Source of the DNA: Bacillus sp. N1-1
GTDB taxonomy: Bacteria > Bacillota > Bacilli > Bacillales > Guptibacillaceae
DNA length: 64,000 nt
Direction: 5' to 3'
Assembly (NCBI RefSeq): GCF_009818105.1
Contig: NZ_CP046564.1
Coordinates: forward strand, 3,224,001-3,288,000
Positions 42,508-50,524 of the stretch are shown piece after piece. How positions within the stretch are numbered: the stretch's first letter is position 1; the number at the start of each line of letters is the position of its first letter. The notes under the pieces are model-generated. The model did not search any database, was not told the DNA's origin, and saw only the letters and a program-made list of their open reading frames with translations. A program made the position numbers and the translations under genes.

Positions 42508-42538
42508 ACATGGCAAATTTGCCATGTCTATTTGAATA
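42506..42538 (+). terminator. Terminator-like palindrome
   Basis: AATAGACATGGCAAAT-TTGCCATGTCTATTT; long arms but a short T-run. Confidence 0.65.
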
Positions 42539-42679
42539 GTTCCTCTCTCTTTTTCAATGAACCCCCTGTACACCAAGCTACTGGTCCTTTTTTAATTCAC
42601 ATGCTTTTCTTATGAAAAGGTGGTACGATAGCGATGATAACGCTTTAAGATAACTTACATATGGATATAGGTGAAAACA

Positions 42680-43807
42680 ATGAAAAGAATATCACTATTA
42701 CTCATCGTCCTTTTGATTTCTGTTGGAGGTCCCGTCTTTTGGCTATCCAGTCAAAAGGAAGATCCAAAGAACGCCTCAGACCTCCTTGCTTATCGAAACG
42801 TAACACAGCATTCTAATGATAGTACACTTGAAACTTCTACTTTAACACTTGCAGCAATTGGAGATATCTTAATCCATGATCGCGTCTACGAAAAAGCAGT
42901 TGAAGCGGGGAAGTATAATTTTAATCCGATGCTTCAAAACGTACAAAATCAATTACAAGACGCAGACATAACCATTGCCAATCAAGAAACGGTAATAGGT
43001 GGAACCTCAATTGGCCTTTCTTCCTATCCTTCTTTTAACAGTCCAACTGAAGTTGGTGATACCTTAAAAATGTCCGGAGTCGATATCGTCTCAATGGCGA
43101 ACAATCATACATTAGACCGAGGAGAAAAGGCCATCCAAAATGCGATTCAGCATTGGAAAAAAATCGGTATACTTTATACAGGAAGCTACTTATCCAAAGA
43201 AGATAGGAATCAAATTCGAACGATCGAACATAATGGCATTTCGTTAGCTTTTCTTTCTTATACTTATGGAACGAACGGTATACGTCCTCCCGCTAATAAG
43301 CCGCACCTCGTTAACTACATTGATAAAAACGTTATGAAACAAGATATACAAAATGCCAAAAAACAAGTAGATGGTGTCGTTGTAAGCGTACATTTTGGAA
43401 CTGAATATGAACGCTACCCAAATAATACACAATTGGAGCTAAGTTCATTTCTAGCCGAGGCAGGAGCTGACCTTATTTTGGGCCATCACCCTCACGTGCT
43501 TCAACCACTTGAATGGATTGAAACAAAAGACAATCGAGACGTACTCGTTGCTTATTCACTTGGTAACTTTTGGTCAGGCCAGAAGGGTGATTACAAAGAT
43601 ATCGGTGGCATTTTGAAAGTGGAGTTTGCCAAAGAGCAATTTAGAGGAAAAACGACGTTTTCTGTCATCTCTCCCTCCTTCATACCAACGTTTGTTGATC
43701 GGAACTATCACGTTCACCCGCTTATAGAAGCCAAGCCTGAGCGACTAGAGGAAATAAACGATCATATGAGAAAATGGATCCCAAGCCTAAAAGTCCCTAA
43801 ACTCTAA
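42680..43807 (+). CDS. CapA-family (poly-gamma-glutamate capsule-type) metallophosphatase-like protein
   Basis: A 375-residue secreted or membrane-anchored protein. N-terminal hydrophobic segment (residues 1-22), then a PGA_cap domain with the calcineurin-like metal ligands: IGDILIHD (near 66), ANQETVI (near 108), MANNHTLDRG (near 137), VVSVHFGTEY and LGHHPHVLQP (near 271). CapA/PgsA proteins take part in gamma-polyglutamate capsule synthesis, but no pgsB/pgsC neighbours exist here, so the role is open. ATG 42680 after AGGTGA; GTG 42671 lies in that site. Confidence 0.87.
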   Translation: MKRISLLLIVLLISVGGPVFWLSSQKEDPKNASDLLAYRNVTQHSNDSTLETSTLTLAAIGDILIHDRVYEKAVEAGKYNFNPMLQNVQNQLQDADITIANQETVIGGTSIGLSSYPSFNSPTEVGDTLKMSGVDIVSMANNHTLDRGEKAIQNAIQHWKKIGILYTGSYLSKEDRNQIRTIEHNGISLAFLSYTYGTNGIRPPANKPHLVNYIDKNVMKQDIQNAKKQVDGVVVSVHFGTEYERYPNNTQLELSSFLAEAGADLILGHHPHVLQPLEWIETKDNRDVLVAYSLGNFWSGQKGDYKDIGGILKVEFAKEQFRGKTTFSVISPSFIPTFVDRNYHVHPLIEAKPERLEEINDHMRKWIPSLKVPKL

Positions 43808-43863
43808 AAAAACAGAACTACTCTCGTTAGAATGACGACCTAACGAGAGTAGTTCTGTTGTTG
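43808..43863. terminator. Long bidirectional terminator
   Basis: AACAGAACTACTCTCGTTAG ... CTAACGAGAGTAGTTCTGTT, 20-bp arms, between the CapA gene and the decayed SDR gene. Confidence 0.83.
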
Positions 43864-43869
43864 GTTTTT

Positions 43870-44133
43870 TTACGAAAGCGTGTACCCACCATCTACGATG
43901 AGATTGTGCCCATTAATATAACTTGAATCCTCGCTAGATAAAAAATATACGGCTTTGGCAATTTCAAGCGAGCCCAATAGCTCTTCGCTACTTCGCTCTA
44001 AGCTTTCACCGCGTTCTTTTGAGCGTCCAAGCCCAAGAACACTAGCTCCTTTTCCTGCAAAATAGCGCGATGTTTCCTGCCCAATTCCTGATGTTGCACC
44101 AGTAACAATCACAACTTTATCTATATGAACCAT
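43870..44133 (-). pseudogene. Short-chain dehydrogenase remnant with internal in-frame deletion
   Basis: An 87-codon open frame that joins the beginning and the end of an SDR. Residues 1-40 are the NAD-binding start (VVIVTGATSGIGQ ETSRYFAGKG). Residues 54-87 are the C-terminal end (LGSLEIAKAVYFLSSEDSSYINGHNLIVDGGYTLS). About 160 residues between them, with the catalytic Ser and YxxxK, are missing. Both fragments are in one frame, so this looks like a recent internal deletion. It cannot work as an oxidoreductase. The original substrate is unknown. Confidence 0.85.
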
Positions 44134-44212
44134 CCCTTCTTTCTTTCTTACATTAAGCGTAATAGAAGAAAGGGCACGGTCCTAATTTGAATCGGTTTTT
44201 AATGTGTATTGT

Positions 44213-44255
44213 AAAAAATAGTCAGAAGCTGAAAACTTCTGACTATTTAGGAGTT
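44213..44255 (-). terminator. Terminator of the 63-residue gene
   Basis: On the minus strand AAATAGTCAGAAG-TTTTCAG-CTTCTGACTATTT followed by TTTAC, overlapping the stop codon region. Confidence 0.82.
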
Positions 44256-44434
44256 TCACTACTATCTGCTATACCATTTATAAATCCGTCCAAATCACAC
44301 AACTGATTCACAGACGGAGAAAGGGCCAATTTCTCTAATATCCCCGCATAATACTCCTGGTTTGAATCATCGATTAATGTCGCTAACGCGGATCGGATCA
44401 CTTCTGCTTCTCGGTGAGTAATGTTCACATGCAT
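44243..44434 (-). CDS. Small protein of unknown function
   Basis: A 63-residue, mostly helical protein beginning MHVNITHREAEVIRSALATL and ending in a short acidic tail. ATG 44434 follows AGAGGAGGAATGC with ideal spacing; the longer frame upstream has no site. It is divergent to yuiD with ~85 bases between starts. No family recognised. Confidence 0.65.
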   Translation of the reverse strand: MHVNITHREAEVIRSALATLIDDSNQEYYAGILEKLALSPSVNQLCDLDGFINGIADSSETPK

Positions 44435-44519
44435 TCCTCCTCTAATTGTTTTTCTTATTTTCTCCTTCAATCATCATAATCATGTGGTTTTTTGCCAGAA
44501 TAACAATGAGGTGAAGAAA

Positions 44520-44975
44520 ATGAATAAGGGTATGAACCTAGCACTTTCAGCAATTGTCCTTGCACAAGGACTAAAAATACTGACACACAAAGCAACATCA
44601 GGCAAGTGGGATTGGCGACCCCTCCTTCAAACAGGAGGAATGCCTAGTTCTCATTCTGCAGGTGTGTCAGCACTAGCTACTTACACAGCTTTAAAAACAG
44701 GAAAAGACTCGATTGAGACTTCTCTTGCGGTTGTTTTTGGAGTCATTGTCATGTACGATGCTCAAGGAATTAGACGACACACAGGTGAGATCGCTCGGCT
44801 TGTTAATGACCTTGATGAAGATTTTGAGCTCTTATCAGGACATTACCCCGATCTGTTTCATCCAAGGCGCGATGTAGAACTGAATGAATTACTTGGTCAT
44901 CAGCCCGCAGAGGTAGGCGGGGGTGCCTTACTCGGCATAGCACTTGGATTTTTCGGATACTTTTCAAAAAAATAA
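44520..44975 (+). CDS. yuiD: Divergent PAP2-family (DUF212) membrane protein
   Basis: A 151-residue membrane protein. TGGMPSSHSAGVSALATY (residues 37-54) is the DUF212 core, with the Ser-His pair of acid-phosphatase-like enzymes, followed by MYDAQGIRRHTGEIARLVN and LLGHQPAEVGGGALLG. Length and blocks agree with B. subtilis YuiD (158 residues). Start ATG 44520 after AGGTGAAGAAA. Possible lipid phosphatase; no activity is established to my knowledge. Confidence 0.88.
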   Translation: MNKGMNLALSAIVLAQGLKILTHKATSGKWDWRPLLQTGGMPSSHSAGVSALATYTALKTGKDSIETSLAVVFGVIVMYDAQGIRRHTGEIARLVNDLDEDFELLSGHYPDLFHPRRDVELNELLGHQPAEVGGGALLGIALGFFGYFSKK

Positions 44976-44986
44976 CAGTATTGCAT

Positions 44987-45014
44987 TTGACATATCTAAT
45001 CTAGCGTGTATAAT
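44987..45014 (+). promoter_or_regulatory. Consensus SigA promoter of the orphan RNA
   Basis: TTGACA (44987-44992), 16 bases, TATAAT (45009-45014), with a TGTG before the -10 box. Both hexamers are perfect. No protein gene of usual size follows on this strand for 800 bases. Confidence 0.85.
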
Positions 45015-45020
45015 GTGTAG

Positions 45021-45340
45021 TTGGGGTATCAATAAACCCGATATTAACAACTAGCTCCTTTAAAATAAGGAGAACTAAAATTCATAACTGGAAAGGTATG
45101 AACAGCATGATTCTAATTGGCTTGTATCAAGTTAATGGCCATACTACAATTGCTGTTGATCCTCCTCACTCACACTGGCGCGGCTTCGGAGCCGTAAGGA
45201 TGGAAGAGAGGTAGGGCTTTCGTTGTTTGAGAGATCAACAGATCTCTATGGTATGTTTACCGCGGCAATGAAGGAGTTACTGTTAATAAATAACGATCGT
45301 TATATATAATGAAAGAGCGCATCAAATCGATGCGCTCTTT
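45021..45340 (+). ncRNA. Candidate structured RNA of unknown class
   Basis: From the consensus promoter to the hairpin at 45308-45340 the sequence folds into a chain of short stems: GGG/CCC near 45024-45041; AGCTCCTT / AAGGAGAACT near 45053-45077; TTCATA / TATGAA near 45081-45103; CGGCT / AGCCG near 45182-45196; AGAGATC-AACA-GATCTCT near 45230-45248. Two tiny overlapping frames exist (ATG 45109, 35 codons; TTG ~45220, 28 codons), each with a weak GA-rich site, but neither resembles a known protein. It matches no riboswitch or housekeeping RNA I can name. The call rests on the promoter, stems and terminator. Confidence 0.5.
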
Positions 45341-45345
45341 GTCAA
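45308..45345. terminator. Bidirectional terminator (45.3 kb)
   Basis: AAAGAGCGCATC-AAATC-GATGCGCTCTTTG; perfect 12-base arms, between the orphan RNA and the leftward 82-residue gene. Confidence 0.82.
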
Positions 45346-45347
45346 TT

Positions 45348-45596
45348 TTATGGAGAAATTTTCTCATTTTTTTGTGCGATGATATCCGCTATGACACCAC
45401 CAGTATAAAGAATAGATGAAATAATGCCACTTATGCCAAATGCTCCAATCCCAATCAGCCAACGCATTGGATAAGGCTCTTCAATCGTGGCGTAATTCGG
45501 TAAGTTTTCTCCAAGCGTAATGCCAATAAAGAGCGCGGCGATGATTCCTGTAAGTAATGTATACACTGCCATTCTTCTAAGTAAGTATCCATTCAT
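45348..45596 (-). CDS. Small two-span membrane protein, unknown function
   Basis: An 82-residue protein with two hydrophobic segments (residues 9-28 and 45-72) joined by a short loop (NLPNYATIEEPYPMRW). Charged C-terminus (QKNEKISP). ATG 45596 after GAGGGAGGGATCGGGT. Single gene. No family recognised. Confidence 0.72.
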   Translation of the reverse strand: MNGYLLRRMAVYTLLTGIIAALFIGITLGENLPNYATIEEPYPMRWLIGIGAFGISGIISSILYTGGVIADIIAQKNEKISP

Positions 45597-45817
45597 ACCC
45601 GATCCCTCCCTCTTGCTTGCTTATTCCCTCTCATGATCCAATAAAACATAAAGAGACGTAAGAAAAGAAGGCAAACGAAAAAGAGATGGTTAGCGTTATG
45701 AGAAAATGACGACTATGTTAAAATAAAGATAACTTGATGAAATAGCATAGAGTGGCTAAAACGAATATTTATCCTGTCTTGCAGGTTTAACGTATATGAT
45801 AATAAAGGAGTAACAAT

Positions 45818-46939
45818 ATGACAATGTTTAATCAACACCCATTTCTTTCGGAAAACTGGCAAGCTGCCGGTTTTACAAATTTCTCAGATGTTCAAGAACA
45901 GGCAATTCCTCGTATCTTGAACGGCGAGGATTTACTTGTTGAAGCACCCACTGGTACCGGAAAGACGCTAGCTTACCTTTTACCTATTATGCAGAAGCTT
46001 GATCCGACCAAGAAAAACACACAGGCGATCGTACTTGCGCCAACTCGGGAACTTGCCATGCAAGTTTTCGAAGTCGCTCAAAAGTTTTTAAAAGGTAGTG
46101 AAATGACAGCTGCTTCGATGATCGGGGGAGCTGCGATTAAACGCCAATTAGACAAGCTCAAAAAACACCCGCAACTAATTGTTGGGACGCCGAACCGAGT
46201 TGCTGAATTGATTGATATGAAAAAACTTAAGATGAATGAAGTTATTAGCATCGTAGCCGATGAAGCCGATCAGGTGCTACACCCTTCTACAATGGAAGAT
46301 GTTTCTTACATCTGTCAATCTGCCCTTAGAGACTGCCAGCTTCTTTTCTTCTCAGCTACTCTTAGTGATAAAGTACTCATGCAAGCGAAAAAGCTTTCTG
46401 ATAATCCATCAGTATTAAGCATTAAAGCAACTGCTGAAGCGAAGAAAGCCATTGATCACAGCTATTACGTAACCAACCGTCGCGAAAAACCAGAACTACT
46501 TCGAAAGCTTGCACGTAAAGATGGTGTTAAAGCTCTAGCTTTTGTTAACAATAGCAATTATCTTTCCCGTTTAAAGGACATTCTTGCAACTAAAAAGATT
46601 TCATTCGATGTATTGGATAGTTCCACTAACAAGACTGAAAGAAAAAATGTTCTAAATCGTTTTCGAAACGATCAAATTCAACTTTTGTTAACGACTGACC
46701 TTGCTGCAAGAGGTTTGGATATTGATAACATTACCCATGTATTCCACTACGATTTATCTGAGGACGTAAGAACTTATCTTCATCGTTCAGGAAGAACAGG
46801 ACGAATGGGGAAAGAAGGATCCGTTGTCACTCTACTACTTCCTGGTGAAGAGAAATACCTTGAGAAAATCACCCAAAAACTAGATCTTGAATTAACAAGA
46901 AAGAATGCGCCAGCTCCTAAATCTCGAAAGCGTAAATAA
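45818..46939 (+). CDS. DEAD-box RNA helicase (short form)
   Basis: A 373-residue DEAD-box helicase consisting of the two RecA domains with almost no C-terminal extension. Motif I APTGTGKT (residues 46-53), Ia PTRELAMQ, Ib TPNR, II VADEADQV, III SATL, V AARGLDI, VI HRSGRTGRMG. Size and form are closest to B. subtilis YfmL, which has been linked to ribosome assembly, rather than to the longer CshA or CshB. ATG 45818 after AAAGGAGTAACAAT. It is followed by a strong terminator. Confidence 0.9.
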   Translation: MTMFNQHPFLSENWQAAGFTNFSDVQEQAIPRILNGEDLLVEAPTGTGKTLAYLLPIMQKLDPTKKNTQAIVLAPTRELAMQVFEVAQKFLKGSEMTAASMIGGAAIKRQLDKLKKHPQLIVGTPNRVAELIDMKKLKMNEVISIVADEADQVLHPSTMEDVSYICQSALRDCQLLFFSATLSDKVLMQAKKLSDNPSVLSIKATAEAKKAIDHSYYVTNRREKPELLRKLARKDGVKALAFVNNSNYLSRLKDILATKKISFDVLDSSTNKTERKNVLNRFRNDQIQLLLTTDLAARGLDIDNITHVFHYDLSEDVRTYLHRSGRTGRMGKEGSVVTLLLPGEEKYLEKITQKLDLELTRKNAPAPKSRKRK

Positions 46940-46956
46940 CGCTTTACTACGTAATC

Positions 46957-47003
46957 TAAAAAAGCTGCTCTTCATCACTTATTGATGAAGAGCAGCTTTT
47001 TGA
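46957..47003. terminator. Bidirectional terminator (46.9 kb)
   Basis: AAAAAGCTGCTCTTCATC ... GATGAAGAGCAGCTTTTT between the helicase gene and the leftward AIM24-family gene. Confidence 0.88.
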
Positions 47004-47015
47004 ATACAAAGTTTC

Positions 47016-47807
47016 TCAATCTCCATTAAACATATCAAAGAGTCCTTTTGCCATACTACCTTCCCCTTTACTACCACCTGGCGTTTGTGGCATTGCAGCA
47101 AACACGCGACTTGCTAAGCGACTAAACGGAAGCGATTGAACCCAAACCGTTCCTGGGCCTCTAAGGGTTGCAAAAAACAACCCCTCTCCACCAAACAAAG
47201 CCGTTTTCACACCTTTTACAAATTCAATGTTATAATCCACATCGCCTGTCATGGCTACTAAACACCCAGTATCAAGGCGGAGCGTTTCACCTGGTTGAAG
47301 TACTTTTTTATGTATCGTCCCCCCAGCATGAACGAATGCTAAACCGTCTCCTTCAAGCTTTTGCATAATAAACCCTTCTCCGCCAAAGAAACCTGTGCCT
47401 AGCTTCCTTTGAAGTTCAATTCCTACCGATACCCCATTCGCTGCAGCAAGAAAAGCATCTTTTTGGCAAATGATTTTCCCTTCCCATTCACTTAAATCCA
47501 TCGGAATGATTTTTCCCGGATAAGGCGAAGCAAAAGATACGTGTTTTTTAACTTTTCCTTCATTCGTAAAAGCCGTCATAAAGAGACTCTCGCCTGTAAG
47601 TACTCGTTTACCTGCACTAAACAACTTACCTACTAAGCCACTCTGTCGTTCACTTCCATCGCCAAAAATTGTTTCCATTTCAATATGATCTTCCATCATC
47701 ATAAGACTTCCCGCTTCGGCTACAACCGTCTCTCCTGGATCTAATTCTACTTCCACAAACTGCATATCATCCCCGTATAACTTAAAGTCAATTTCGTGAT
47801 TGTTCAT
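47016..47807 (-). CDS. AIM24/TIGR00266 family protein
   Basis: A 263-residue beta-helical protein of the AIM24 (TIGR00266) family. Typical blocks: LDPGETVVAEAGSLMMM near residue 25, TGESLFMTAFTN near 85, GLAFVHAGGTI, LDTGCLVAMTGDVDYNIEF near 200, and GGEGLFFATLRGPGTVWVQS. Start ATG 47807 after GGGGGATT; an upstream start lacks a site. Structure of the family is cupin-like; no biochemical function is known to me. Confidence 0.87.
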   Translation of the reverse strand: MNNHEIDFKLYGDDMQFVEVELDPGETVVAEAGSLMMMEDHIEMETIFGDGSERQSGLVGKLFSAGKRVLTGESLFMTAFTNEGKVKKHVSFASPYPGKIIPMDLSEWEGKIICQKDAFLAAANGVSVGIELQRKLGTGFFGGEGFIMQKLEGDGLAFVHAGGTIHKKVLQPGETLRLDTGCLVAMTGDVDYNIEFVKGVKTALFGGEGLFFATLRGPGTVWVQSLPFSRLASRVFAAMPQTPGGSKGEGSMAKGLFDMFNGD

Positions 47808-47875
47808 TTCATAATCCCCCTTTTTAATCATTGATTAAGATACGGATTGCGACTAAGTAGGTTTCAAAATTGATA

Positions 47876-47911
47876 GAAAAAAACCTGCTTTCTGAAGAAA
47901 GCAGGGGAAAC
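47876..47911 (-). terminator. spo0F terminator
   Basis: On the minus strand CCTGCTTTCT-TC-AGAAAGCAGG followed by TTTTTTTC. Confidence 0.87.
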
Positions 47912-47913
47912 AA

Positions 47914-48300
47914 TTATTTGGTTCGTGCCATTTCTTTTGTATCAAGTGGAACAACGCGTTTAACGGTTCGACACACTTCTTCTATATCAAACGGTTTTGC
48001 AAAATGAGTGATCGCACCAAGCTTCATAAATTCTTGTACAAGCTGTAACTCACCATAAGCCGTCATAAAGATAACATTAACTTCTTCATTAAACTTTTTC
48101 AGGTTTTTAAATACTTCCAATCCGTCCATACCGGGCATTTTCAAATCGAGGATTACAAGATCGGGACATTCCTGTTTCACAAGCTCAATGGCTGTCATAC
48201 CGTTCGCAGCTTGGAGCGTTTGGTACCCTTCTTTTTTAAATAGTTCGCTTAATAACACGCGAATGCCATACTGGTCGTCCACAATTAATATTTTCTTCAT
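47914..48300 (-). CDS. spo0F: Sporulation phosphorelay response regulator Spo0F
   Basis: A 128-residue single-domain receiver that passes phosphate from sporulation kinases to Spo0B. It matches Spo0F in [33 protein letters not shown] and [10 protein letters not shown]. Catalytic residues: Asp8, Asp9, phosphorylated Asp52, Thr80, Lys102. Start ATG 48300 after AGGTGGG; the longer frame is untranslated leader. Upstream, at 48390-48397, lies TTTCGACG, close to the Spo0A box, and at 48459-48472 TGTAAGCGTTTAAT, matching a cre site at 12 of 14 bases. Both are suggestive only. Confidence 0.93.
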   Translation of the reverse strand: MKKILIVDDQYGIRVLLSELFKKEGYQTLQAANGMTAIELVKQECPDLVILDLKMPGMDGLEVFKNLKKFNEEVNVIFMTAYGELQLVQEFMKLGAITHFAKPFDIEEVCRTVKRVVPLDTKEMARTK

Positions 48301-48582
48301 CGTATGCCCACCTTTTTTGCGATATAGTCTCATATCATGCGACTTCTTATCATTATTGTGCACCATCTAATCCCGAAAGAAAATAACTTCGTCGAAACTA
48401 GTCATGAGATTACAAATCTCGCACATTTTCGCCTCTCGAACCGTTCATTATTAAGAAATGTAAGCGTTTAATCGAAAACACAGGTTCTTTTTTACCATTT
48501 TATAACTTTTTCACTCTTAAGTCGTTTTATCTTTTAAAAGTGGGGAAATGATAACTAGATTAAAATTAGGAGGGTTAAATAA

Positions 48583-48711
48583 ATGACTGGTCCCACGATT
48601 CAGACCATTAAAGAAATCGAGAACAAAGCGAAGAAAGAACAACTTGAAGCGTCCAAAGCTAGAAGCGTTGTCCGAGAAGCTACAAAAGTTAACTCGATCC
48701 ACCCGTCCTAA
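48583..48711 (+). CDS. Small charged protein (42 aa)
   Basis: MTGPTIQTIKEIENKAKKEQ followed by a basic helix and NSIHPS; 42 residues, predicted as one long charged helix. TAGGAGGGTTAAATAA gives a strong site for ATG 48583. A possible weak SigB-like promoter (GTTTTA, 13 bases, GGGAAA at 48524-48548) precedes it and a terminator follows. No family recognised, but the signals make it a likely gene. Confidence 0.65.
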   Translation: MTGPTIQTIKEIENKAKKEQLEASKARSVVREATKVNSIHPS

Positions 48712-48730
48712 TTTCATATTCAGACAAAAG

Positions 48731-48796
48731 TAAAAGCAGGGGAATCACCCTCTGCTTTTTCAAAAAAACCGCCAAACGGCGGTTTTTTATTTTGAA
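48731..48796. terminator. Double terminator between the 42-residue gene and ytxH
   Basis: Two hairpins in a row: AAAAGCAGGG-GAATCAC-CCTCTGCTTTTT (plus strand) and AAACCGCC-AAAC-GGCGGTTTTTT (both strands). Confidence 0.82.
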
Positions 48797-49428
48797 TCTT
48801 TATTATATGTTCTCTTCAGCTCCAATTCAGCAGCTTCGTCAAGGGTTTCAGGATGATCTGGATCTCTTTCAAGCGTACGTTCAACATCACGTTGAATCAC
48901 ATCGTCAAATGTTTCTGCACCTTCTGTTTCGACAATGATCTTTTCGATATCCTTATTCACCACTGTTGAAGTTGGCACTTCTGTCTCGTCAAGCTCTGCT
49001 GCTCGTTTGATCGAATATCCACTCACAAGTGCTTCTTCTTCTGGTTGTTCTGCTTGGTTTGAATCACTTTTACGATTCTTTACTTTGCTTACAATATCAT
49101 TCGACTTTGTTTTGACCGATTGTGCAAAAGCAGTCGATTTGTATTTCACATTACTAGATACTTCAACACTTTTGTCTTTCGCTTTGGTAACGCCGCCGCT
49201 AATATCATTCCTTAAGTCTTTCCCTGCTTTAGGAGCTAGCAATACGCCTGCAGCAGCTCCTACGACACTACCAGCTAAAGCAGCAATCGCTGGACCTTTA
49301 AACTGACTCTCTGACTTGATCGGATCTGAAGAATCAATACGGATCACTTCTCTTGTTGAGGATGAATAACCCTCTGGTGCTGGTTCGTGTTCAACTTTCA
49401 CATCATGGCTTGATTTAGAATCTTTCAT
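48787..49428 (-). CDS. ytxH: YtxH-domain general stress protein
   Basis: A 213-residue protein. A glycine-zipper membrane segment (GPAIAALAGSVVGAAAGVLLAPKAG near residues 43-67) marks the YtxH domain, followed by Lys/Ser-rich and acidic low-complexity helices. Longer than B. subtilis YtxH (~150). It starts two bases after ytxG. In B. subtilis the ytxGHJ operon is induced through SigB and SigH; a GGGTAT box upstream of ytxG fits that. Function unknown. Confidence 0.85.
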   Translation of the reverse strand: MKDSKSSHDVKVEHEPAPEGYSSSTREVIRIDSSDPIKSESQFKGPAIAALAGSVVGAAAGVLLAPKAGKDLRNDISGGVTKAKDKSVEVSSNVKYKSTAFAQSVKTKSNDIVSKVKNRKSDSNQAEQPEEEALVSGYSIKRAAELDETEVPTSTVVNKDIEKIIVETEGAETFDDVIQRDVERTLERDPDHPETLDEAAELELKRTYNKDSK

Positions 49429-49430
49429 CT

Positions 49431-49871
49431 TTATCCTTCCTCCTTAACAGCTTGTATGTTTGATTTTTTGATGCGATACTTCTCCCACATCGTCAGAGCA
49501 GTACTTCCCCAATTCGCCGCCTCAGCTGCTTTTCCCTGCCTAGCTTCGACGCCTTTCTCAACTGATTTACTTAATTTAGAAAACGAACGGGTTAAATTTT
49601 GTAGAGATGCACCTGTTTCTTGGACTGATTTGAAAACGGGTGAGAATTGACCAACTTTCGACTGCACTTCATCTGCAAGTACATTCGTTTTGTGCAACAT
49701 CATCGTTGTTTCTTTTGATAATCCATCAATCTGCCCCTGCAGAGAATCAATCATTTCTGCCGTGTTAGAAAGTGTTTTTTCGGTTGACCTTAACACTTTA
49801 ATTAAAAAGATACTAAGCACTGCGAATGCAATCGCGATAAGAGCCACTGCTAAATAAAGAATGAGTTCCAT
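49431..49871 (-). CDS. ytxG: DUF948 general stress protein
   Basis: A 146-residue protein with one N-terminal membrane span (residues 3-26) and a long coiled-coil-like part (STEKTLSNTAEMIDSLQGQI ... VQETGASLQNL), the DUF948 pattern of B. subtilis YtxG. ATG 49871 after AGGAGGTATAGTA. Upstream on the same strand lies GGGTAT (49914-49909), with GATTAC 13 bases before it, compatible with SigB. Pairing with ytxH supports the call. Confidence 0.87.
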   Translation of the reverse strand: MELILYLAVALIAIAFAVLSIFLIKVLRSTEKTLSNTAEMIDSLQGQIDGLSKETTMMLHKTNVLADEVQSKVGQFSPVFKSVQETGASLQNLTRSFSKLSKSVEKGVEARQGKAAEAANWGSTALTMWEKYRIKKSNIQAVKEEG

Positions 49872-49908
49872 TACTATACCTCCTACTCCTATTTGAATAT
49901 AATTACCA

Positions 49909-49933
49909 ATACCCCGAAGTAGGAATTGTAATC
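49909..49933 (-). promoter_or_regulatory. Candidate SigB promoter of ytxGH
   Basis: On the minus strand GATTAC (49933-49928), 13 bases, GGGTAT (49914-49909). The -10 box is perfect, the -35 box weak; known SigB control of ytxG in B. subtilis supports it. Confidence 0.5.
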
Positions 49934-49959
49934 ATGAAATTCATATGACAAACGTTTCA

Positions 49960-50514
49960 CTAATCCCTAAAAACCATTTCAATCATTTCATTTAGCTTAG
50001 AAAACAAAGGGAATTCCGCTTCTTTTGCTGAAAGACCAGCTAACAAACTTAGATAGATCGATTCATAATACCAGCGTTGCATTTCTTTTCCACGATTAAA
50101 TCGCTCCCAGATTCGTTCACCTTCTGTCTCGTAATCGTAGTTGATCGTAGTTAAGTTATGGAGTTTATCTGCACAAGCAATTTGCTTCACATGAAACGAA
50201 GCTGTCCTTAACGTGTCTATTGTGTGACTCTTTCTTTTTTCCCAACTGAGACTTTTATCAGGCTCTGAGCACCCTTCAACTAAATCTCCAATGATTTCAC
50301 CGAACTCTTCTTTAACGTTTTCATAAGTTATGGAAGTATCTTCCACTACATCATGGAGTATTCCCGCTGCAATCGCTTCTTCTGAGGCGCCTGCCTCTAA
50401 TAAATAGAACCCTACTGTTACAGGATGAGAAAAGTATGGCAACGTTGAGCCTTTTCTATATTGACCATCATGAGCGACTGCAGAAAATTCAACGGCTTTT
50501 TCAATTATTTTCAT
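49960..50514 (-). CDS. HD-domain hydrolase, RelA/SpoT hydrolase-like
   Basis: A 184-residue HD-domain metal phosphohydrolase. Ligands: HDGQYRKG and YFSHP (His near 30), ILHDVVEDT (His-Asp near 55), and ACADKLHNL (Asp near 125). The block order and RYK/EDT features follow the ppGpp-hydrolase half of RelA/SpoT and small Mesh1-like enzymes, so it might remove (p)ppGpp; other nucleotides are possible. ATG 50514 is 8 bases after GGAG; the TTG 6 bases earlier is too close. It lies just downstream of the DUF418 gene and is probably co-transcribed. Confidence 0.82.
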   Translation of the reverse strand: MKIIEKAVEFSAVAHDGQYRKGSTLPYFSHPVTVGFYLLEAGASEEAIAAGILHDVVEDTSITYENVKEEFGEIIGDLVEGCSEPDKSLSWEKRKSHTIDTLRTASFHVKQIACADKLHNLTTINYDYETEGERIWERFNRGKEMQRWYYESIYLSLLAGLSAKEAEFPLFSKLNEMIEMVFRD

Positions 50515-50524
50515 ATACAATCTC

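Noticed and set aside
45250..45275. T-box motif suggested by TTTACCGCGGC
   Set aside because: The conserved AGGGTGGNACCGCG context is absent, and no aminoacyl-tRNA synthetase or amino-acid gene follows.
48590..49430. Plus-strand open frame antisense to ytxH (48935-49306)
   Set aside because: It is a shadow of the low-complexity Ser/Ala/Lys codons of ytxH; no start signals.
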